DNA of 64,000 nucleotides from Dryococelus australis. Lineage: Eukaryota > Arthropoda > Insecta > Phasmatodea > Phasmatidae. Positions within the stretch are counted from its first letter, which is position 1. The number at the start of each line of letters is the position of its first letter. The translations under genes and the position numbers were made by a program. Below are positions 10,936 through 21,682 of the stretch, piece by piece. The DNA is taken from assembly GCA_029891345.1 (NCBI GenBank), contig CM057002.1, forward strand, positions 19,730,295 through 19,794,294, read 5' to 3'. Under the pieces are notes generated by a model. It saw only the letters and a list, made by a program, of their open reading frames with translations. It did not search any database and was not told where the DNA came from.

Positions 10936-10969
10936 AACACTGACAAATGAAATACTTCAAAGAGCTAGT

Positions 10970-11205
10970 GAAGAGAGTGAAGAGATTTGGGCGGCACTCA
11001 ACGTCGATGTCTTGAGAGTCGATGAAGGTGAAGCGAGGTGAGCATGGAGCAGCGCCAGAATGAAGTGGCAGGGGAAATGGGATACCCCCGAGAAAACACG
11101 CTGACCAGAGCCATCGTCCGGCACGATTCACACTTGCGAAAATCTGGAGTGAACCGGCCGGGGATTGAACCAGGTTCGCCTTGGTGGTGCAAACATTAGA
11201 GCACT
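10970..11205 (-). mobile_element. tRNA-derived SINE
   Basis: Minus strand, head at the right. The B-box-like ggttcaatccc is followed by the conserved body segments gattttcgcaagtg, cgtgccggacgatg, gttttctcggggg and gcgctgctccatgctcacc, and the tail ccgcccaaatctcttcac. The A-box part of the head is degraded. Confidence 0.85.
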
Positions 11206-11511
11206 GGGATCCAATTAAGGATTTGATAATCGTATGTATCATGTCTCTTTCGCTCGGATGGACGTTCTAAGGAGCATCCATGCCCTTGGCTGTGGACTTC
11301 GACAGCGACGAAATACCATCACGACTCTGATCCATTTTTCTGAAGGGCCCTTAGCTGGTGAATTTGGATAGAGCCCGTAAGTATGGACACGCAAAATTCG
11401 CGTTATCATGGCAGACCTCTTCGTCATTTAGACGAGTTGGGGTAATTCATTTATCGGTCTGTGTTACAATGAGGTACGAGATTCCATCTTAACTTTGTAA
11501 AAAGTGATTGG
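11206..11511. other. Unassigned spacer with a stray MITE-D end
   Basis: Around 11385-11410 cgcaaaattcgcgttatcat resembles a family D end. Otherwise nothing is recognised. Confidence 0.35.
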
Positions 11512-11815
11512 TACAGACCTGCAACATTCGCGTTATTTTTTTTAGCATCAGGCTAAATTTCACAGTACTGTTACATACTCGAGCCAGCGTCGTTTCTCCA
11601 CGGGCTGCTGCGTACATATTAAATCACGCCCTTTCTGACTGGACTAGACGTGATTGGACTATAGAATTGTGAAATGTTGTTTTATTAGTGCAGAGTTACA
11701 CAGGGCGTGTCAAATAAAGTATCGTCTAATGAGAAACTTATTGCAGAAGTACATATGTTTAAAGTAAAGGTGTCCCCAAATAATGACGCGAATGTTGCAG
11801 GTCTCCAGTGATTGG
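11512..11815. mobile_element. MITE family D copy
   Basis: The ends agacctgcaacattcgcgtt and, inverted, agacctgcaacattcgcgtc are near-identical terminal repeats about 300 bp apart. No coding capacity. Confidence 0.75.
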
Positions 11816-12165
11816 ACATTCCTATTTTTAGTTGTTTCGTATTGGCGTAAAGACGCACAGGATGTTACAGACAAACTGTAGTCCGATAATAAAGTCATCA
11901 CAAACAAACACGTCTTTGAAATTAATTCTGTATTTAAATTATATAGCTGATTTCGCAGATCTCTGCCCGCAAGTATGAACCCCACCATTTCGCTATATAA
12001 GACGGCACTAAGCTAAACACCACATTCCTCTCCATATTCCAGAACTCACTGGTCACTTGAAATTTGCTGTCGCCATTGGTTGTGAGTACAGCAGGCCATG
12101 TCTGGTGAACGGAGGCCGAATGACACACGTCAAACTAACATAGACTTTTATTCCGTCTACTTTGG
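11816..12165. other. Unassigned DNA
   Basis: Moderate AT content, no recognised gene. Segments such as atttcgcagatctctgcccg near 11952 look like another degraded C/D-type MITE end. Confidence 0.35.
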
Positions 12166-12571
12166 TATACTCTATCACGGTTACTTTCCACTTTTCTGTA
12201 GCCCTGATTAAGTTCTACTTCCAGAATATTCCTCCGCCTCATACAAACAACGCTTAGAAGGCCAACGAACCGCACAATCGCACATCCTGTGTACCAACAT
12301 TTTGCATAATAACTATTTCGTTCTAGGCGTTACCAACACACATATTTTCTCCTTGTCTGTATTCATATTATCTATGAATGAAATATTATAATTTATAAAT
12401 AAAATTCGAGTAAAAGTTTAACTTAACAAAAATATGTTACCTTTATTTTAATACAAGTATAAAACGCCTGTGATAATTACTTATTTAGGAAACAACCCAA
12501 CATGTTCTTAGATGGGATGTTTTCCCAAAGATTTGATTTAAAAAGTGTGAAGAAGCCGCTAATAGACTATA
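12166..12571 (+). mobile_element. MITE family B copy
   Basis: Begins tatcacggttactttccact, then ctacttccagaatattcctc and cgcctcataca. It ends with gatttgatttaaaaagtgtg and tagactata, the inverted terminal repeat. Both ends are present. Confidence 0.8.
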
Positions 12572-12858
12572 CCTAGAGACTTGAAGAATTTGCGTATTCA
12601 TTTCGGGCCAAACTAGAATTAAAAGAGTCGAGCTTTTATTTCGCGTTTGTTACTGACCCATGCTTTATTTGACACCACATCGAGAAACTTGAGCCAATAA
12701 TTAACATGCAACAAAATGCAGGCCGAATTATCGCCTGCATATGTGACAGCAAGCTACCAATGTTCTTTTGACATTTACTTGATTGTACATAGAACTAAGG
12801 GGTCTAGACTACACGTCGTTGACCTCGCGAAATTTTCAGGTCTCGTAACTATACCAAA
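12566..12858. mobile_element. MITE family D-related copy abutting the B copy
   Basis: The left end reads ctatacctagagacttgaag and the right end, inverted, ggtatagttacgagacctga. The internal sequence differs from the other D copies. It shares the last TA-containing bases with the preceding B copy. Confidence 0.6.
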
Positions 12859-12885
12859 TGATAACCCTACGTGATAGGGTTTCTA

Positions 12886-13292
12886 TAGGCTGTTCAGGTT
12901 AAAAGGAGCACTTTTGAAAGCCCCGCTTAAGATCTACTTGTATGCACGTTGTTTCTTCTTCCGCCTTATGTAGAATTAACATTGCCTTGGGCCTCGTCAT
13001 TTTATTCATTCGTCGGTCAAGCGAAACTGTGAAATTATTAGAAAAGTAAACATTTTAAAAACCTGCAAATTTTCACACAGTGATGCATTAAAAAAAACAG
13101 ACAGCGAAATAAATAATTTAAATTATCATAAATGGTTACATAACAGTTTTTATTCGACGTTAAGATATGGAACTAATTGCCATCTAACGTTATCAACTTT
13201 TCTGTGCGCCCGTTGAAGTATATGCAGGCAAGGGCAGTGTGTTTTCTCTAAGGTTCATTTCAAAAGTGCTCACTTTATCGTGAACAGCCTTT
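12886..13292 (+). mobile_element. MITE family A copy
   Basis: Begins taggctgttcaggttaaaag and ends agtgctcactttatcgtgaa then cagccttta. The interior matches 17343-17768 along its length, including cgtcggtcaagcgaaactgt and gtgcgcccgttgaagtatat. Confidence 0.85.
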
Positions 13293-13299
13293 ACCCATT

Positions 13300-13710
13300 A
13301 AGTTGGACCAGGCGCACATTTGTGTACGGCCGTGTGTTGTGAGGAGGGACAGCGGTGCTCGCAGAAGACAGTGCAGTGCGTGCAGTGTTAACACAAGACA
13401 CTGAGGGGCGGACGTGCCTACCTGCGCCCACTGCGGTCGAGCTCTCGGTCGTGCACTGTCGGGGCGACGCGACGACGCGCGCTGGCGTTATCCGCATATC
13501 GACTATTTCGACCGGTCGATCGGATCGCGGCGATCGATGCGGGAGGGCCCTCTCCATACCTCGACCAGGCGGACGGCCGACCGGCCGTTTCACAATGTCC
13601 CTCTCGTCCGCTCAATGTTTGATGAGGCCTTGGGAAGGCGACGGCGGCCATTGTCGGAGCGCGGGGCGCTACTCGGTAAGACGTCATCCACGGCCGTGTA
13701 CGCTTGAGAC
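13300..13710 (+). promoter_or_regulatory. GC/CpG-rich island with a donor-like site
   Basis: About 400 bp of strongly GC- and CpG-rich sequence in an AT-rich window, with long open frames on both strands caused by the composition. A consensus-like splice donor (ctactcggtaagacg) lies at about 13670-13684. This is the pattern expected of a CpG-rich promoter with a first exon on the plus strand, but no protein family is recognised and no downstream exon was found. A GC-rich repeat is equally possible. Confidence 0.3.
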
Positions 13711-13861
13711 GGTGTCGGCCAGCGATATCCAATTAGTTAATTGCAACGCTCGACAGGCCGCACTCACTTGGTTCACTTCTGCATTATCACTTTATTTTTG
13801 TGAAAATGAAATAAATAAAATAATATACAATTTATTTTAACACTAGCGATGGTTACGGTTA

Positions 13862-14267
13862 TCGGGCCTACCTACCAAGCCGGCAGTCGCGAACTTCAAA
13901 CGGGAATCAATGTTAAACGAAATTCCTTCTCAATGCGCCAATTTTAAAGGTAGCTATTTCAAACAAACCGTTTCAACGTGAAATTTCTGAGGGAATGATG
14001 CAACATTAAAATATTTTGCCGATTTTTTGTTTAATAAGTTTTTTGTAAAATTTAAATATTGAAATTTACACATGACAAAAAAATGGATAGATAATGTTTT
14101 TTTTTCTTTTTAACAATTTTATGTAGCAATATTCTCTGAGGAAATCGCGTCAACGTGTTTTTGTGTGAAATAGTTATATTTAAAATTGACGTAATGAGAA
14201 GGAATTTCGTTTTATCATTGATTCCCCATTTGAAGTACGCGACTGCTGTCTTGGTAGGCAGGCCCAT
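13862..14267. mobile_element. MITE family E copy
   Basis: The left end gggcctacctaccaagccgg then cagtcgcgaacttcaaacgg faces the right end, inverted, gggcctgcctaccaagacag then cagtcgcgtacttcaaatgg. The matching continues inward (ggaatcaatg, acgaaattccttctca), so the copy is close to a full palindrome of about 405 bp. Confidence 0.8.
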
Positions 14268-14384
14268 TAAAGGCCGATGGCAGACATATAAACAACTATA
14301 TGTTACCCGTGGCTCCATCTAAGTGCAAAATATAAAAAAAAAAAAAAAAAACCACCAACCAGCGCCAACTGAAATAGTTGGTGG

Positions 14385-14565
14385 CATATTTTATATATTC
14401 CCTAAGAAACTGTTTGTTTTTCCGTGATGAAAAGTACCTTATGTTCTAATCCAGAATACAATCTACCCATGTAACAAATATCATCCAAATCCGTCGAGCC
14501 GTTATGGCGTGGTTGAGTAAGACACAAAAATACAAACTTTCGCATTTATAATACTATCAAGATCA
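14385..14565 (+). mobile_element. 3' end of an RTE-like LINE
   Basis: Segments atgaaaagtaccttatgttc, atccagaatacaatctaccc, atccaaatccgtcgagccgt and acaaactttcgcatttataa follow the order of the 3' untranslated end common in insect RTE-type LINEs, as I remember it. No reverse transcriptase frame lies upstream, so this is a 5'-truncated fragment. Confidence 0.6.
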
Positions 14566-14599
14566 AGATCTTATGTACGCAAAGAAAGCCTCATTTACG

Positions 14600-14830
14600 C
14601 AACGGTCGAGTAGCTCAGCGGTTAGCGTTCCAGACTCGCGATCCAAGGTCTAGCGACCCTTGGATTAAAAAAATCTAAAGTTTATTTGCTGCGGATTGCT
14701 CGATCATCCCTTCGTCGTCGGGGATAAAACACGACGACTGTCTATCGGAATGTCGAACCGCCGGACTAACAAGCCATGCTGTACTCGTACAATGGACGAA
14801 TTCGCGTTTACCCTAATTGTACAATGAAAC
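14600..14830 (+). mobile_element. Second tRNA-derived SINE-like element
   Basis: Begins with a tRNA-like head, gagtagctcagcggttagcg, in which tagctcagcgg fits the RNA polymerase III A box. The B-box region is degraded and no cloverleaf can close, so it is not a working tRNA gene. The following body (cgtcggggataaaacacgac, ccgccggactaacaagccat) is unlike the main SINE. Confidence 0.5.
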
Positions 14831-14899
14831 AAGGTCAGATGTGTTGACGGGTTTTCGTGCCGTATATGGTCGAAAATCTTAATTCTTAATTATGTGTAG

Positions 14900-16160
14900 A
14901 GCAGTGTACCAGCAACAAGTGACTGCGAGAGAGATGGTGTACGCGTAGGCCCTGCAGCGCCCTCTCGCGTGTGGCCAGAAAGGTCAGTGTTACGCCAAGC
15001 TCAGACAGTGAAGAGCCGTCAAATGAAGTCGACATCAAAGGGCTCCATATCAGCACGTGAGTGAGTTCGAACGGGGCAGAGTGATCGGTCTCCGGGAAAC
15101 AGGTTTGCCATACCGTGACATTTCGGCTAGTACAGGGCATGCTGCTACGACAATGATGCGTGTGTGGAACCAGTGGATAGTAGAGTGTCGTACACAGCGA
15201 CGATCATATACTCAAGCATTCAATGTGACTACAGCACGGAATGACAACCATCTTGTCCGCATGGCCGTAACGGATCGTACAGCCTCGTCCACAGTGTTAG
15301 TTCGACACTGGAGCACTGCAACCTGTCTGCATCAACAGTTTGACGCCGCCTGCTGCGGGCTGGACTGGTGGCAGGTATGTCACTGCGTCGGCTTCCATTG
15401 TCCAGAAACCACAGACGCCTCAGACTGCGATGGGCTCGTGAACGCCGTTGCTGGCGTGCTAAGTGGCAAAATCTAGTGTTTTCGGACTAGTCCGGCATCA
15501 ACCTGTCCTATAGCGATGGCCGCATCCATGTTAGCGCCTAACCGTGGTGACCGCAGTGTGGCAGCCTGCATTGTGGACTGGCACAGCGGACAAACCCCAA
15601 GTGTGATAGCTTGGGGCGCCATTGGATACAACATGCGACCTCGACTCCTACATATTAATAGCAATCTGAACCGCAACTGCTATGCCAGGGAGATTTTTAA
15701 AGCCCTAGGTACTGCCCCTTCTTCAGGCGACTCTACATGCCATATTTCAGCAGGACAATCCCCGGCCACACGTGGCGAGGAATGTGCAGGCCTTCTTCAA
15801 TGAACAACGGGTACTACTACTTTCCTGGCCTACACGTTCGCCTGACATGTCGCCCATCGAACATGCCTGCGATGTGAATAGTAGGCGACTTGTTCGTCAC
15901 GGTCCTCCAGCAACCACTGTTGATGCTGTGTGGACTCGCATACAAGCCGCGTGGAGGTAGGTTCCCCAGGAACATATTCAGGTCCTCTGATTCCATGCCA
16001 CGACGTTTAGGGTCTCTGACTGCAGCACGTGTGGGCTTCGCACCATACTGAATTCTCAAGGACAGAGATAACGTACAGTTCTGTAATCATAATAAATTGT
16101 GTATTGTCATGCACCTAATATGTGGTATAATGTTCATTTCAATCACATGTATCCTTCTTG
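14900..16160 (+). mobile_element. Second Tc1-like transposon, ends not resolved
   Basis: A transposase remnant runs along the plus strand. The right side has gttgcatttcccacaaactt near 16165-16185, which could be a terminal repeat, but no matching inverted copy is found upstream, so the left end is lost or diverged. It belongs to a different Tc1 lineage from the 4865 element. Confidence 0.7.
15057..16052 (+). pseudogene. Tc1-family transposase, several frameshifts
   Basis: The N-terminal DNA-binding region reads SEFERGRVIGLRETGLPYRD then ISASTGHAATTMMRVWNQW (15060-15180). The first catalytic Asp region (WQNLVFSD) is near 15465-15490. The second and third are together at about 15750-15870: QQDNPRPHVARNV and, 34 residues after that Asp, the Glu of SPDMSPIEH, giving a DD34E spacing typical of Tc1. 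These parts lie in different frames, so the gene is dead. Confidence 0.85.
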
Positions 16161-16849
16161 GTGTTGCATTTCCCACAAACTTTAGTATATAAACTTTACG
16201 ATCAATAAAAATAATTGGTTTTATGTTTATGTAGTACTATTTAATAACATGCCTCTGAGCAATAATATTTAAAATTGATGCTACATGACATCATTTTGAG
16301 ATAATTTAAGTCTGCTAACCAAATTTGTTAACCTTTTACGACATTTTTACATCCCTTCTTAATAAATAACCGCATCCCTTATAGGGTTTGCGACAACTGT
16401 TACGTTTTGTCAGAAGTAGCCTATATTGGGACATTATTCATGGATTTTTTTCTTTCTTAACGTTTTACCGTCGCGATGGTAATTTAAACATAATAGCACT
16501 TCACGTGCGGTGTGGTAAGTATAATGCCCCCATCTGTATTGTAGTTATGTCGCGTCCTCATCCCAATAGCCCAGTCGATACGATGGTGCCAGTGATGACG
16601 CGGGATGTAGTAGGGGAAAGGTAGTCGGTGCTTCCTCTTTACACTGTTCTTCGTCGCGGACCTTGCTTCGATAAGGCTGCACGCAATGTCACACAACACT
16701 TCCCTTTGCTCATAACGAAACATGCCCTAAAACAGGTTTGCAACGCATGTCGAACGCCGGTTCGCCTTCGCATGTGGGTAAGATTGGGAAATATCGCTAC
16801 TCCTACCAGTGCATATTTTAACGAGCTAACTGACTGATACGCGTCCATT
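16161..16849. other. Unassigned DNA
   Basis: No recognised gene. The overlapping opposite-strand frames at 16480-16850 are of similar length on both strands and show no family features. Confidence 0.4.
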
Positions 16850-17166
16850 AAAGTTATGGATTAAAATTAGTTCGGTGTCTTAAAATTGAATTAAAAATTT
16901 TTAAGTAGGCCCTAAACATCTGTGAATACTAAAATAATTTATTTTTCTTTATTTTTTAATGGTTATAAATGCAAAATCAGCAAATTGGTAAAATATTAGT
17001 TTTTTAATAATTTCGCAGTTTTGTTTGACTGGCCCATGAATGAAGTGATTAGGCCCTTGTCTGTGCAAACTTTACACATGCCAGAAGAATACACAATGCA
17101 CGTACATACAAAAATATCTTTAGCAGGGCTCTCAAAGGCGCCGAGTTTACCGTGAACAGCTTATAG
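16850..17166 (-). mobile_element. MITE family A copy, left part diverged
   Basis: The right half matches other minus copies: catgaatgaagtgattaggc, gccagaagaatacacaatgc, tttagcagggctctcaaagg, then gtttaccgtgaacagcttat. The left terminal repeat is not recognisable. Confidence 0.65.
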
Positions 17167-17342
17167 GGATGAATTATTTTTGCGAATAGTGTTTTACGTA
17201 GGCTAGATTTTCAATATCCTACTTGTACACCTTCACTTCCTCTTTGGTTATTGGCCACATGTATTCGTTTGAAAGAGTAGTATTTGACTGGACGAATCAG
17301 AACTTGGTTACTCCAATACTGGAAGTCTGTGATATGTGGGTA
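17167..17342 (+). mobile_element. MITE family C fragment between two A copies
   Basis: ttgcgaatagtgttttacgt, ggctagattttcaatatcct, ggttattggccacatgtatt and gacgaatcagaacttggtta follow the left half of the C copy at 17802-18110. It is cut at 17343, where a family A copy begins. Confidence 0.6.
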
Positions 17343-17768
17343 TAGGCTGTTCACGGTAAAATGAGCACTTCTGAAAGCCCTGCTTATGATCTACTTGTAT
17401 GCACGTTGTGTATTCATCCGCCTTATGTAAAATTAACTTTACCATGGGCCTGCCTCATCACTATATTCATGCGTCGGTCAAGGGAAACTGTGAAATTATT
17501 AGTAAAGTAAATACTTTACAAATCTACTCATTGTTACACTTCGATGCATTAAAAAATCAGAAAGCGTAATAATTAATTTTAATTTAGCACAAATGGTTAC
17601 CTAACAAAATTTATTTGACGTCAAAATGTGGAACTACTTTCCAGCCATCATGAACAACTTTACTGGACGAATATCACTCAGTGCGCCCGTTAAAATATGT
17701 GCAGGCATGGGCAGTGAATTCTTTCTAAGGTCATTTCTAAAGTGCTCGCTTTATCGTGAACTGATTAT
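17343..17768 (+). mobile_element. MITE family A copy, best plus-strand example
   Basis: Begins taggctgttcacggtaaaat and ends gtgctcgctttatcgtgaac. It contains cgtcggtcaagggaaactgt and cagtgcgcccgttaaaatat. About 426 bp, no open frame, TA at the left end. Confidence 0.85.
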
Positions 17769-17801
17769 AAGCACCCGACACGCGTAGCAATCGTAGCAAG
17801 C

Positions 17802-18110
17802 CTATAGTTAGGGACACCTGTTTTTCGCGAAAAGATTTACGCCAGGGCTAGACTTCAATATCATATGTGAACACTTGCAGTCTTCATTTGGCCGTTGGCC
17901 ACTTGTCTTTCTGTGAAGACAGTCTGTTACATGAGTGAGCCAATCAGAATTAAGTTTCTCTGATACTGACGGTCCGTGATTAGCGGACAGACAGATAAGA
18001 CGGCTAACTGTTCAACTGATCCAATCACGAAAGTGGCTCTGAACTAAAGTGTTTTGGAACACAACTTGTCCTGAAATCTTCTCGCGAAAAACAGGTGCTC
18101 CCTACCTATA
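17802..18110. mobile_element. MITE family C copy, reference
   Basis: The left end gacacctgtttttcgcgaaa and the right end, inverted, agcacctgtttttcgcgaga are near-perfect inverted repeats 309 bp apart. The interior has paired attggc/gccaat-type motifs. Second copy at 37834-38139. Confidence 0.85.
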
Positions 18111-18531
18111 GCGAAGCAGGCAGGAACTGCTTTCCGCGAAAATCGGGCGCCCCTAATTTGATACCTCAGCATAACAGTGTTGTGCAAAAAAAAATAATGC
18201 GATTTTAAAAATCAATTACTTTACAGCACGCAGTACGGAACTTTCTGTTACGTGTAAAATATTTTCAATTTAAACACTGACGGTTATATTTTTTCGTGGG
18301 ATAATGTATGACAAGGGGCTGGAGTGAGGTATTTTGTTAATACAGCATTGCTCCTCCTGAAAAAAAAAATGCATGTTTTGAGTTATAACGCTATTGTACT
18401 GAGGCATCGAATTACTGGCCACACGTCTTTGTAAAAAGAATTTTTGGTATTTAACTGGGCAAACATGAACTCTCTGGTTAAGGTCGGTTTGCGATGTAAA
18501 AAGTGTACGTAATGATTAATGAACGTATACG
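18111..18531. other. Unassigned DNA with one C-type end
   Basis: 18125-18160 (tttccgcgaaaatcgggcgc) resembles a family C end. The rest is AT-rich with nothing recognised. Confidence 0.35.
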
Positions 18532-18965
18532 TAAAGGCTGTTCACGATAAAGTGAGCACTTTTGAAATCAACCTTGGGCAAATGTCACTACTGCCTGCGT
18601 GTATTTTACTGCGCGTACTCAGTGATATGAGCCCAGTAAAGTAGGTAACGATGGGGGGGGGGGGGGGGGGAAGTAGTTCCGTATCTTAAGTTGAATAAAA
18701 AATATTAGGTGATTATTTGTGATAACTTAAATTATGTGTTTCGCTTTCTGTTCTTTTTTTAATGCAGTGAAGTGAAAAATGAGCAGATTAGTTAAATATT
18801 TACGTTTCTAAAAATTTCACAGTTTCACTTGACCGACGCATGAATAAACTGATGGGGCCCATCACAATGTTAATCTCGCATACGGCGGAAGAATACACAA
18901 AGCGCATACAAGTAGATCTTAAGCAGGGATTTCAAAAGTGCTCATTTTATCGTGAATAGTCTCTA
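18532..18965 (-). mobile_element. MITE family A copy
   Basis: Left end taaaggctgttcacgataaa, right end gtgctcattttatcgtgaat. It contains a run of about 17 G at 18655-18671 and catgaataaactgatggggc. Fifth element of the array 16850-18965. Confidence 0.8.
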
Positions 18966-20099
18966 TCAAGGGGTTAGTAATTGTGATATTACAGTTGAAA
19001 ATTACTTAGTAAAATCTTAAAAACGTAAGCTTATAATGATTGTGTTGCAATTGGATTTTTTTCCAAGTTGTGTTCCATAGGACACCACACATAGTTTCAC
19101 GTGTTCTAATGACGTCATATCTCGTGTCCTATGATGTTCCAATGTACTATGCCCATTCTTGTCCTAAGATTACGGTTAAATATTTAACTGTAGTCCTAGG
19201 TGAGCTGGTTTATAGAATAATAATGCCGCATTCAGGAAACGCGCGAAATAACTTAAAAAAAAAAGGGCGTTGACTAACCGAAACCAAAATAAATATATCT
19301 ACTGACTACTAGCGGACAGTTCAACGTATATCCTACACAATAGGTATTTTTAATAAGCACAGTCACTTACTTACAATATAAAAACGAATTAGCAATCAGT
19401 TTTTAAACCGAATTAAATTTTAACATACCGAATGCAATCGTAAACTGACTAAACTGGTAAGTTGTAAGTAAAAATCTTAAGAGTCGGTGGGAGTAATTTT
19501 GCCTCCATTTACCACCAATGTTAATTTTTACTAGCAAATTGCAACATAACTATAAGCTCTTTTGAAACGCACCTTTAGAATAGTATCTTTAAAAAGTCTA
19601 AATTATTATTATAAATATTAACTTTCGCCACTTAAAACAAGCAGTTTTTTCTGCAAGGACATGTACGAGAAAAAGTGTGTTTCCCATCAAAAACTAGTAA
19701 ATGTTTTTACATAGCTGGGTAAATAACTTTATTTTTGATTGAATACTGCATTCACCATTGGCTTAATGTCAATACTTTTTAATTAAATTATCAAAATCTC
19801 TTTTAATGTACAATACTGCAAAGTATGTTTTGGACATAGGCGTGTTTTGAACTACAGAGTATTTCACATTGCCTCGAACTTCTCGTCTCGAGTGACAGCT
19901 TGACAAGTTGTGGCGAGCGACCACAGAAGCCTGTGCGGAGTTTTTGCAGTTCAGGCGTGGAAATAATTAATATTGTCCATTTCATGTAAGTGGGATGACA
20001 TCTGACAGACAATGTGGCCAACCTACGAACTATGTAAACATTAAATGCTCTCGTTTGTAAAGTGTTGTATTAGCTGATGAATTGCTACGGGATGCATGT
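18966..20099. other. AT-rich intergenic DNA
   Basis: No gene or known repeat recognised. Open frames at 19040-19273 and 19803-20021 show no family features. Confidence 0.4.
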
Positions 20100-21070
20100 T
20101 AAGTTCGCGATTTTGATGATGGCTTTGGAAGAAAATAGTACTCAGAACTAAAAGTTGTAATTAAAAATTTTAATTATACTTACAACATTTTATGGTTTAA
20201 AATAGGTTTTTATAGCAATATTAATTTCTTTTTGGCTTTTATTGAATGGACTTTAAAAGCATGCTTTGCCATAACAACAGAGTATGTCGACACATACGAA
20301 AAGTAAACGTTTCCAGCCAATGACTAGCCATGCTTATGTTTCCAGTGAAATGTAATATTAATCGCACATATTTAACCGCTTTGTAAAACTGCTTGTTACA
20401 CCATTTCCCTTGCCTCGTCGTCCGCAATGAAGCGGCGCTAATATAATTTACTTATCGACTTGTTGGTTTCAGGGAACGTGCGCAGTGTTGATTTTACTAA
20501 GTGATTCTGCAAATAAATAATTTAATTATAGTGACGAACAAACGTGACATCAGCGAAGTAAACTTGCAAGGATTACCATGGAACAACATACTTTCAAGAG
20601 GTTACGAATTTTGCAAACAGTAACTTTACGTGTTTTCGAAATAACGTATTTTTAAATCGTTATTATAATTATTGAAATGCACTTGGCCTGGAAAAGCAGC
20701 ATTTTCAACGCTTTTGTAGTGTGTAAATAACATTTGTTTGTCTACATCGTAAATTCAACGAGTGTAATGCTAACTTCGGTCAAAGTGCGTTTGTGTGTAT
20801 ATTGCTGCATCTGTACGAATACGATCGACGACTTATATATCGCGTTTTATTTTTCCATTGAAGTTAAAATTTTCGAAGTTATAATAATCTGAATTTTATT
20901 TCCATACAAGCAAAATGTTCCAATGCTCCATCAAAACAATATGCAACTGGAAATGCCACGCGCTCGTAAGAACATCAAAACAATGCCATCTGACGAAATA
21001 CTATAAACTAAAGACCCCCACCCCCTCACTGTTTCCTATTTTCCTTCGAAATAAAATAAACAGAACCCAA
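20100..21070 (+). repeat. Dispersed repeat J, copy 1
   Basis: Collinear with 28030-28830: tggaagaaaatagtactc, gtgaaatgtaatatta, ttggtttcagggaa then gtgttgattttact, gtgcaaggat-like segments, and actaaagac followed by a C-rich block. Identity looks like 70-75% by eye. No conserved protein frame is seen. In copy 2 it forms the inside of a larger element. Confidence 0.65.
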
Positions 21071-21682
21071 CAAAGTTAACTTGGCCTTTACACAAATAAA
21101 ACAAGTAGGAATGCCAACTCGGCTATTACATCCCACATTAATTCCAGTGCTTGCCATGACGGGAAACACGACGAAGCAGTCAAATGCAAGTGTGCATTGG
21201 ACTCGAACATTTGTTTTAAACCGTCTTTTTCTTCAGTGGCAAACAGCTGTGGTTGAAGGATACATTGTGGCCGTGCTACTGTTCTAGAACTGTCAAAATT
21301 CACCACGCTTACATGAATTGGACAATGTCCCCTCATTTTAATAAATATGTAAAAAAAATGGAGCGTTGATACAGAGTGAAGGGAAGTGGGAAGTGCAGTG
21401 CTCAGCCAAAGAAAAGGGAAGTTGAAACATTTGCAAGAGAATACTACAACAGAAGAAGGTAACAGTACATTTTGTAAGTTGTATAGTTCTAAGTCTTTTT
21501 ATGACTTTAGATATATGTCTCAAAACTTACAATATAAACTTTTTTGGTCGATTATAATTTTAAATCCCCGGACGCATTTTTTTACTTTGAGAAACTGATG
21601 TTTACGATTAGTTTATTTCATTAACAGAACGAAAATACTTTTATTCTTATTTGTAGTTTCTAAAGAATATAAGTTTTACTAG
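21071..21682. other. Unassigned DNA
   Basis: No gene or repeat recognised. Confidence 0.35.

Noticed and set aside
13355-13840. 161-codon frame and overlapping opposite-strand frames
   Set aside because: Long frames on both strands are a result of GC richness; none shows family features, so only the GC island is reported.
14600-14660. tRNA gene
   Set aside because: The A box is good, but the B box and T-arm are degraded and the sequence continues as a SINE body.
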